Source: Pirellulales bacterium
GTDB lineage: Bacteria > Planctomycetota > Planctomycetia > Pirellulales > S012-138
Direction of reading: 5' to 3'
Assembly (NCBI GenBank): GCA_028066245.1
Contig: JALCBR010000018.1
Span: 1 to 54,199, forward strand
Length of the DNA: 54,199 nucleotides
The notes under the pieces are model-generated. The model worked only from the letters and a program-made list of their open reading frames with translations. It did not search any database and was not told the origin of the DNA. The position numbers and the translations under genes are program-made. Positions 45,701-52,346 of the stretch are shown piece after piece (the first letter of the stretch is position 1; every line of letters starts with the position of its first letter).

Positions 45701-46261
45701 ATTGAGAGCCAGATTGCGTGCGGCCATGATGGCGTCCGCATCGTCTCTTTCATTGGCCGTGATGCGGAACTCAAGCGTCCCCAAGTCCACGATCTGCCGC
45801 TTCAACTCTTCAACTTCAGCCTGGGAAACTCGGGGGACGATAATCTCCACCGAATTCCCCTGACCGTATGGCCGGATCAAAATCTGCTTGGTGCCGGTGG
45901 GGTCAACGCGCAGCCTGACGGCGGCGATCAGTTGCTCCATGTCAACGTTCTGGCCCTCCGTTCCAACGATGGTTGGATCGACTTCGTAGACCAGATTCAC
46001 ACCGCCATCGAGATCGATGCCGAACTTGGGCGGCCAGCCGAGAACGACAATCACAACGCCCGTGACAAGCGTGAACGTGATCAAGGAGATCTTCCAACCG
46101 TAGTCCGGCAACCGCGCGGAACGGCTGATGAGTCGGCCCGCCAGGTAGGCAGCCACGACACAACCGACGGTGATCAGCAGTTTCCAATAGACATTGATGC
46201 CCGCGCCAAGCGACTCGGACTCATTGGCTTGGGCCAGCGGAAGAAGCAGATTCCAAAACAT
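42758..46261 (-). CDS. secDF: SecD-SecF fusion of the Sec translocase
   Basis: This is the proton-driven accessory subunit that helps pull exported proteins through SecYEG. 1,167 residues from ATG 46261, SecD and SecF in one chain, as in several phyla. SecD: [15 protein letters not shown], a periplasmic domain (about 90-340), and helices with [26 protein letters not shown]. SecF: [14 protein letters not shown], then [15 protein letters not shown] and [15 protein letters not shown]. The SecF first periplasmic loop is expanded to about 400 residues (usually about 100), with a Gly/Asp/Ser/Thr-rich low-complexity tract in the middle. The N-terminus has an extra helix pair before SecD. yajC lies upstream on the same strand, the standard yajC-secD-secF order. 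Confidence 0.94.
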   Translation of the reverse strand: [1167 protein letters not shown]

Positions 46262-46412
46262 ATGCGTGTTCCCGTCACCGAGACCTGTTAGGTCCGCCGT
46301 GTTTCTTCAGTTGCCGCACCCGCCAAAGTCCACGTCTCCGAGTGGTTCTTCAGTAGGTTTCCAGCTCTCTCCATCAATTGACTCATTACCCGCGAAGCGT
46401 TGAGCCACCCGG

Positions 46413-46874
46413 CTACTTATCCGCGGAATCGCCCTTGGTGCCATCCTTGTTTCCACCGTCGCGCATGATCTCATGGATGGCCGCGCGCGACATTTTGATT
46501 TTTGCGCCGGTGTTTTCATCGACGCGAATCACAACCTCCTGACCATCAGACTGCAACCCGACAACCACACCGTGAATGCCGCCGATGGTGACGACTTTAT
46601 CGTTCTTCTTCAGCGATTTCAGTTTGTCTTGCTGTTCACGCCGGGCCTTGGATTGAGGCCGCATGAACATGAAATAGAAGAGGATCATGATGCCGACCAT
46701 TGCTGGCATCATGGGATTGCTGAACAAAGTCTCAAACAGCCCGACCGGCTCGCCATTGGCTGCCCCGGGATTGCCATCCGCCGCTCCGCCGTCTTTGGTT
46801 TGAGCCGCCCCACCATCCCCGTCCGCATTGTTTTGCGCGAGGAGGACGAGCGCCGAATACAGAGAGCTGAACAC
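46413..46874 (-). CDS. yajC: preprotein translocase accessory subunit YajC
   Basis: 153 residues from GTG 46874, preceded by GGGA at 6 nt spacing. YajC is a small bitopic membrane protein associated with SecDF. The family core is clear: hydrophobic helix MVGIMILFYFMFMRPQ, then RREQQDKLKSLKKNDKVVTIGGIHGVVVG. Unusually there is a second, signal-peptide-like hydrophobic N-terminus (MFSSLYSALVLLAQ) followed by a Gly/Asp/Ala-rich linker of about 30 residues before the core. secDF follows by 150 bp. Confidence 0.93.
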   Translation of the reverse strand: MFSSLYSALVLLAQNNADGDGGAAQTKDGGAADGNPGAANGEPVGLFETLFSNPMMPAMVGIMILFYFMFMRPQSKARREQQDKLKSLKKNDKVVTIGGIHGVVVGLQSDGQEVVIRVDENTGAKIKMSRAAIHEIMRDGGNKDGTKGDSADK

Positions 46875-47403
46875 TGCAATTCCCGAAAATGAGAGACGCC
46901 GACGACGATGCGTCGGCGGGAGTCAAGCCGAATCCATCTTTTGCAGACGATCCCCGAGGCGATCAGGGTCGCTCAGGTTAAGCCGCTGACGACAAACGCC
47001 GCGACCCTGCCAACCGTCAAACTCAAGGCCAGGCCAATCGGCACTCTTTTCGCCGTAACGGCCAGCTATCATATGAAGTTAGGTTCAGACCGACAAGGGG
47101 AACGCCAGCACGGCGGGGGGCGAGGTTCAGCCCCCGACCAAGCGTCGAACTCCGCCTCCGGTCTCCCGTATTCGATAGCCGGTCAAGGATGTAACTTCGA
47201 CGGAAGAATTCGGCAGAAAGAGCACCGACGGCAGGATCCCAAGACCGTCCTTATCTGGCGGATATCGGTACGTTTGCTCTGCTCGCCGCTTGTGGCAAAC
47301 CCCGCCCCGCGGCTAAGTTGGTTCATTGCGGGTTGCGGGTCTCTCCCGTCGCACGCAGCAACCATTCCATCCCAGCGATCCATCCTCACTTTGCGCTGTC
47401 CCA
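46875..47403. other. gene-free 530 bp before yajC
   Basis: Divergent region between yajC (minus) and a small membrane protein (plus). Open frames on both strands look like noncoding high-GC sequence. There is a 6-bp GGGGGC/GCCCCC hairpin at 47116-47135 with no T-run. The yajC-secDF promoter should lie at the left end. No RNA gene recognised. Confidence 0.45.
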
Positions 47404-47595
47404 ATGCGCGATAACCGCCCTTTGTTCTGGATTTCCCTGGCGGTCTTTCTCTGGGGACTCGTGCTGGCCGCTGGTGTCTGGCTGTTTGGCGCAGATGACA
47501 CAAACCGGCTGGCACGGCCGGTGATCATCATCTTGTTTGTGGACGGATTTCTCGGCCTGTGGCTGTTGGCGCTGTTTGTGCGTCGCCGCAGTTAG
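47404..47595 (+). CDS. small two-helix membrane protein
   Basis: 63 residues from ATG 47404, beginning MRDNRPLFWISLAVFLW. Two hydrophobic helices (ISLAVFLWGLVLAAGVWLFG and PVIIILFVDGFLGLWLLALFV) and a basic end (RRRS). The upstream frame is open but unlike protein. No known family; I judge it real because of the clean helix pair and charged flanks consistent with cytoplasmic ends. Confidence 0.55.
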   Translation: MRDNRPLFWISLAVFLWGLVLAAGVWLFGADDTNRLARPVIIILFVDGFLGLWLLALFVRRRS

Positions 47596-47727
47596 CAGTC
47601 TCGCGAAAGTCCGCAAGACGCCCCACATTCAATTGGCCAACACCGGCCTGATCCACCACGAGCTGGTGAACCACAGGATTGGCCAGTTTGAACCTGACCG
47701 ACCAAGAAATCACGAGTTCGCGGTGAT

Positions 47728-47988
47728 TCAGACCTTCTCCAGGTCCGCCATGCGAGGTTCGAGATAGGCCACCGTGCTCTCCATGCTGGCCAGTTCGATG
47801 TAGTCATCTTCCGGAATCTGCACGCGATACCGCTTGCGCAGGCTCATAACGATGTCCAGGAAGTCCATGCTGTCCAATTCGAGCTGTTCGCGGAAGCTCT
47901 TATCATCCTGCAAATCGCCGAGATCCTCATCGGGGGCGATTTCCTTGAGAATCTCCAAGATGACTTCCCGAATCTCGGCTTTCTTCAT
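47728..47988 (-). CDS. acyl carrier protein
   Basis: 86 residues from ATG 47988, with AGGAG 7 nt upstream. The phosphopantetheine attachment site is LDSMDFLD (Ser40), within the four-helix ACP pattern (IREVILEILKEIAPDEDL ... YIELASMESTVAYL). It differs in sequence from the classical fatty-acid AcpP (DSLDTVE) and sits just downstream, on the same strand, of a ketosynthase, so it is probably a dedicated ACP of that enzyme. Confidence 0.92.
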   Translation of the reverse strand: MKKAEIREVILEILKEIAPDEDLGDLQDDKSFREQLELDSMDFLDIVMSLRKRYRVQIPEDDYIELASMESTVAYLEPRMADLEKV

Positions 47989-48163
47989 GCCGAACTCTCC
48001 TATTGGACAACACTCAGTGAGCGAGTTTTGAGGGCATTTCCGCAAACAGACGCCATAAGATTCTTAATCTTCCGGGCGTTGGATGCGAGAAATGAGCACG
48101 GCAAGCAGGACTTTTTGCCGCTGACGGTGATTGCAGTTTCTGCCGCGCCGCCACGCAAATCGC

Positions 48164-49408
48164 CTAGACTCGCTGGATAATGACGACCGAATTGATGCCC
48201 AGCATACCGAAGGAGTTGTTCAAGATGTAGGTGGGCCGACCGATTTCTCGCGGTTCATTGAGTACCAGCCCTTCCAGATGGCAATTTGGGTCCAATTCCT
48301 CGACGTTAATGGTCGCGTGGCACACGCCGTCCTCAAACGCGGGCAGATTTCCGGCCAACTCCAGGGCTCCCGCGGCCCCCATTGCGTGCCCAATGAAGCT
48401 CTTGGTGTTGTTGATGAACGTTCGCGGGCTACCGCCGAACACGCTCCGCATGGCCTTGCATTCCTGCTCATCACCGGAAGTTGTGCCCGTCGCGTGAGTG
48501 CTGACAATGTCGATATCGTCAGCATTGAGCCCTGCCTTGCGGAGGGCCGCATGCACGCATTCCGCCTGGCGAGTGTCGTCCGGCAGGACAAAATCCTTGG
48601 CGTCACTGTTCATCGCGTAGCCAACGAGCTCACCGTAGATTTTGGCGCCGCGACGACGGGCGTCATCCAGCCGTTCTAATGTATAGAGGCAACCGCCCTC
48701 GGCCACGACAATCCCGTTGCGAGCCATATCAAAAGGTCGCGATGCGCGCGTAGCGTCATCATGGCAGGCCAAAGCTCCCTGGCTGCGAAAACTGGCGAAG
48801 ATTCCAAACGTGTGCGTGCTTTCAGAGACTCCACCACAGATAGCCAGATCGCATTCGCCCAGCCGTAGCATTTGTGAGCCCTGGATCAGGCCCGCATTCC
48901 CTGCCGCGCACGCCGCTCCGATGGTGTAGTGCGGCCCAGTGACTCCCAGGTTAAGCGAAATCTCGCCAGCAGGGTTGTTAGCCACCGTGCGAGGATTGTG
49001 ATGGTGCGACCAAAACTTGACGTCGTAGTCGTAGCCGGCAAGTTCGTAGATTTCGTTTTCAGTTTCGACGTTGCCATGCTCGGTCACGCCGACATAAATC
49101 CCTACTCGGGCGGGGTCCAAGTCGTCCAAGTGAAGGCCGGAATCCGCCATGGCCTCGGCAGCACAGTAGATCCCCACGCTTCCCGCCCTGGTCCCCCGGC
49201 GGCGATCCTTCCGCTTTTGGTGCCGAGTTTCCTCAAAGTCACACAGACCGGCGTGCGTTTGGCCGACGTAACGAATCTCGTAATCTTGCACTCCGCTTTG
49301 GCCGTCCAGCAACGCCTGGCGGTATTCGGCCAAGCTGTTCCCGTTGGGAGCCGTCAGCCCGATTCCGGTGATGACGATGCGATCTCGATCTTCAACCGTT
49401 TGGGGCAT
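48164..49408 (-). CDS. beta-ketoacyl-ACP synthase (FabF-like)
   Basis: 414 residues from ATG 49408. This is a condensing enzyme of the thiolase fold with the Cys-His-His triad: Cys167 in TIGAACAAGNAG, His305 in STHATGTTSGDEQE, His341 in SFIGHAMGAAG, plus Lys336. It elongates acyl chains by Claisen condensation with malonyl-ACP. The only partner in the neighbourhood is the ACP 175 bp downstream; no ketoreductase, dehydratase or FabD is near, so I regard it as a specialised KS/ACP pair rather than core fatty-acid synthesis. The start was moved 10 codons inward because MPQTVEDRDRIVITGIG begins the fold. Confidence 0.92.
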   Translation of the reverse strand: MPQTVEDRDRIVITGIGLTAPNGNSLAEYRQALLDGQSGVQDYEIRYVGQTHAGLCDFEETRHQKRKDRRRGTRAGSVGIYCAAEAMADSGLHLDDLDPARVGIYVGVTEHGNVETENEIYELAGYDYDVKFWSHHHNPRTVANNPAGEISLNLGVTGPHYTIGAACAAGNAGLIQGSQMLRLGECDLAICGGVSESTHTFGIFASFRSQGALACHDDATRASRPFDMARNGIVVAEGGCLYTLERLDDARRRGAKIYGELVGYAMNSDAKDFVLPDDTRQAECVHAALRKAGLNADDIDIVSTHATGTTSGDEQECKAMRSVFGGSPRTFINNTKSFIGHAMGAAGALELAGNLPAFEDGVCHATINVEELDPNCHLEGLVLNEPREIGRPTYILNNSFGMLGINSVVIIQRV

Positions 49409-49602
49409 GTTAATCCGGAGTAGGAGAGGGAGCGCCACAAACGCTCGAAATTACCTCTCCACGCGGAGATTGGCAACCTGCCATGTGGGGCGCGGAGGAA
49501 ATCCTCGCCTGCCTGGCTTCACACGAACTTACAGAAAGCGAAAATTGACTCGAAGGTGTGGCGGTGCTAGTTTCGACGCGTAGGCATTTAGGAGTAGCGC
49601 TG

Positions 49603-49839
49603 ATGGACAGTAATATTTCGCCAGACTCTTTGTTCAAGAGTGCTCTGCAGCTCTCCGAAGAGCAACGGGCAACATTGGCCGCAATGTTGATCGAGAGCTT
49701 GCAAGAAGAGACTGACGATGAGATCCAATCGGCTTGGCGGCTGGAACTTCAGAAACGCGTTCATGACCTAAGGTCAGGTGTTGTCCAAGCTGTCCCCTGG
49801 GAGAAAACTCGTGGCAAGCTTGGACTTGCCGATGAGTGA
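49603..49839 (+). CDS. putative addiction-module antitoxin (CHP02574 type)
   Basis: 78 residues from ATG 49603, with AGGAG about 9 nt upstream. It matches the small helical family annotated as putative addiction module component: ALQLSEEQRATLAAMLIESL, then WRLELQKRVHDLRSGVVQAVPWEK. Such proteins pair with RelE/ParE toxins encoded directly downstream with overlapping start and stop, as seen here (toxin ATG at 49832). The toxin partner is broken, so this is an orphan antitoxin. Confidence 0.85.
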   Translation: MDSNISPDSLFKSALQLSEEQRATLAAMLIESLQEETDDEIQSAWRLELQKRVHDLRSGVVQAVPWEKTRGKLGLADE

Positions 49840-49945
49840 GCGTAGGGTTTGGCTGCATCCGGAAGCAGACGCGGAAGCTATCGCCCGTACCGGTGGTACA
49901 TGGAGCGAAGTACACACGCCGCCCCCGATTCAGCCAGCGGCTTGA
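49832..49945 (+). pseudogene. frameshifted RelE/ParE-type toxin remnant
   Basis: The frame starts at ATG 49832, overlapping the antitoxin stop by 8 nt, with RRVWLHPEADAEA, a typical ParE-family N-terminus. It then drifts and stops after 37 codons. The neighbouring frame reads RWYMERSTHAA, matching the next conserved block (WYxERSxxAA). A small indel around 49885-49895 therefore broke the gene, and the remaining two thirds are missing: the S46 peptidase 3' end begins at 49957. Confidence 0.75.
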
Positions 49946-49956
49946 CGTTTCCACTT

Positions 49957-52050
49957 CTAATTCCCCAGCTCGTTTACCAGCTCCTTCGCTCCGTAAATCT
50001 TGGTCAGCGCCTCCTTGATGCCGGCGGAATGAACGCTGACCGCCCGGGCGACTTCATCTGTATAGGCAAAACCCAACACCAACGATTGGATGTTGCCGTC
50101 AAAGATGATGCCGACAACCTCTCCTTGGCGATTGATGACAGGACTGCCGGAGTTTCCGCCGATGATGTCCGCTGTACAGACAAAGTTGAACGGCGTATCA
50201 AGGTTGAGCTTATCCTTGTTTTCCATCCAACTCTTGGGTGGAGCAAAGGGAGCCTCGAAGTTGTGGTCGGCCGCGTGCTGATAAGTACCACCGATTTTTG
50301 TGAAAGGGGCGACCTGCTGGCCGCCAAGCTCATACCCTTTGACTTCGCCAAAAGCCAGTCGCAACGTGAATGTCGCGTCGGGATAAACGGAATCACCATA
50401 CGCGGCAAACTGCGCCTCCGCGATCTTGGCGTACGCTTGCTCCTGCGGTTCGATGACCTTTTCCTCGTACACTTTGCGGACAGCACGGGCGCGGGAATCA
50501 ACCAGCTTGGCCAGCAAAATCAGCGGATCGGTTGAGTTCTCAATCGCCTGCTTGCCCCCTTCGCGGAGGCTTCGTCGGTAGGCAACATCAAACAACCGCG
50601 TCCCGTCAATGAGCTGCGCCGCGCGATCTGTTGGCGACATACCTCCGAGAACCTCTTGGACGAAGGGATTATCGCCGCCGGCAATTTCCATCAAGTAGCT
50701 CAAGGAATCGGCCAGCTCGACCTTCTCAAGATCGGAGTAGAGAGGCGCCTCAGAAAACAACGCCTGCTCCAAGGAGGGAATCCCGGCGTCCGCGTACTCT
50801 CGCAGGCGCTGTGCGTTGGGAAGTTGACTTTCATCCGCCAGGCGCACCAGCGTACGGGCGATGTCGAACGTACGAGAGTTGAATGCGCGGCCTTGTTCAT
50901 AAAGCGTGTAGTCATCGCGAATGGTTAACAGCACGCTGAGCGTCTCTTTGATTTGAGACCAAGGGTCGCCAATCGTGGCGCTGAGTTCCGCGTTTGAGCG
51001 GACATGGCTCCTCAATGAATCTTCCGCCTCCTGCTTGGCCAACATCACGGACGGGCTTTGCAGTCCAGCCAAACCTCCCAAGCGCGCCTTGCGACTATTC
51101 TGCATGCCAAACAGGTCGTCGCGCGCCTGACGGGCGTTCTCCGCGCTTTCGTTCGAGTAGATGTTCAGCATCACCTCATACCGACGCAGCAGGTTGAGAA
51201 CATCCGGCAGAGACACATCGCGGAGATATTTCAAGTGATCGACCGTGTACATGCGGTCCGTGCTGCCCGGGTTGCCGGAGACAAAGACCAGTTCGCCCGG
51301 TTCCGCTCCGGCTTCACTCCAACTGAGGTAATGCTCAATCTTGACGGGCTTGTCGTCTTCGTAGACACGGAAAAACGCGACATCCAGGCACCAACGGGGA
51401 TACTCAAAGTTATCGGGATCACCGCCGAAGAAGGCGATGTCCTGCTCAGGCGCGAACACCAATCGCACGTCTGTGTATTTCTTGTACCGATACAGGTGGT
51501 AGCGACCGCCTTGGTACAGGGTGATCACGTCGCTCCGCAGGCCGGTCTTCTCAAGAGATTCCTGCTCGATGGTATTCATCGCGGCACGGCGAGCCTGCTG
51601 GGCCGCGGCGGCGGACATCCCCTCTTTCACGGCTGCGTTGACCTGGGCGGTCACATCCTCCGTGCTTTGCAGCACATTGAGTTCCATATCCAGGCATTTG
51701 AGTTCCTCATCACGCGTGCGCGCGTGAAATCCATCTTTGAGCAAATCGTGCTCGGCCGTGCTTAGCTTTTGCAGCGCGTCCGCGCCCACGTGATGGTTGG
51801 TCATGACCAGGCCGTTGGAAGAAACGAACGAACCTGACCCGCCGACGTTGAAACGGACGGACGCTCGTTGAACGTGCTCCAGCCATTCTTTCGTGGGCGT
51901 AAAGTTGTATTTCTCCTTGAGCAACTTGACGGGCGGGTTGGAAAACAGCCACATCCCTTCGTCAGTGGATGCCGTCACGGACGGGTTGCCGTCCAAGGCG
52001 AGAACCGACACGGCCAACAATGCGATAACCAAGATCAAGCGGCGAAACAT
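49957..52050 (-). CDS. S46 family dipeptidyl-peptidase (DPP7/DPP11-like)
   Basis: This is an exported serine exopeptidase that removes dipeptides from peptide N-termini. 697 residues from ATG 52050, preceded by GAGG at 6 nt; an ATG two codons upstream overlaps that ribosome-binding site and is less likely. The signal peptide is RRLILVIALLAVSVLALDG. S46 motifs are GMWLFSNPP, TNHHVGADALQKLS with the catalytic His (86 or 87), GGDPDNFEYPRWCLDVAFFRV with the catalytic Asp, and GGNSGSPVINRQGEVVGIIFDGN with the nucleophile Ser. The residue after IIFD is Gly, as in DPP7 (hydrophobic P1), not Arg as in DPP11. The same-strand redox selenoprotein gene lies upstream. Confidence 0.93.
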   Translation of the reverse strand: MFRRLILVIALLAVSVLALDGNPSVTASTDEGMWLFSNPPVKLLKEKYNFTPTKEWLEHVQRASVRFNVGGSGSFVSSNGLVMTNHHVGADALQKLSTAEHDLLKDGFHARTRDEELKCLDMELNVLQSTEDVTAQVNAAVKEGMSAAAAQQARRAAMNTIEQESLEKTGLRSDVITLYQGGRYHLYRYKKYTDVRLVFAPEQDIAFFGGDPDNFEYPRWCLDVAFFRVYEDDKPVKIEHYLSWSEAGAEPGELVFVSGNPGSTDRMYTVDHLKYLRDVSLPDVLNLLRRYEVMLNIYSNESAENARQARDDLFGMQNSRKARLGGLAGLQSPSVMLAKQEAEDSLRSHVRSNAELSATIGDPWSQIKETLSVLLTIRDDYTLYEQGRAFNSRTFDIARTLVRLADESQLPNAQRLREYADAGIPSLEQALFSEAPLYSDLEKVELADSLSYLMEIAGGDNPFVQEVLGGMSPTDRAAQLIDGTRLFDVAYRRSLREGGKQAIENSTDPLILLAKLVDSRARAVRKVYEEKVIEPQEQAYAKIAEAQFAAYGDSVYPDATFTLRLAFGEVKGYELGGQQVAPFTKIGGTYQHAADHNFEAPFAPPKSWMENKDKLNLDTPFNFVCTADIIGGNSGSPVINRQGEVVGIIFDGNIQSLVLGFAYTDEVARAVSVHSAGIKEALTKIYGAKELVNELGN

Positions 52051-52346
52051 AGTCATCCTCAGGCAAAAGGGGAGTGGCTCGGCAGCGCACTTCAAGCGGC
52101 ACGAGAATCCATTTGTGCGCCCGACATGATCGGCGATTTGCGGTCATTTTGGCAAGTCTCGGCGCCAAGAATCTCGCTGAGTGTTTACGAAGGAGCCGGC
52201 AACGCGACAAGCTCAGCGCGAGCGGGGCGATGTAGAGATGCACCAATGCAGCGCCACAGCGCACCATTTCGACACGCGTGGCCACATCAAGTTGAGACTT
52301 GCTTGAACGTGTTGTTCAACCGTCGCGCGGTGGTCTCAAACAACAA
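52051..52346 (-). other. spacer between selenoprotein and S46 genes
   Basis: About 300 bp with no ORF I trust. It presumably holds the S46 promoter. No clear terminator is seen after the selenoprotein gene. Confidence 0.4.

Noticed and set aside
46908-47414. 168-codon plus-strand frame
   Set aside because: Arg/Ser/Pro-rich composition without structure, overlapping both the yajC upstream region and the small membrane gene; looks noncoding.
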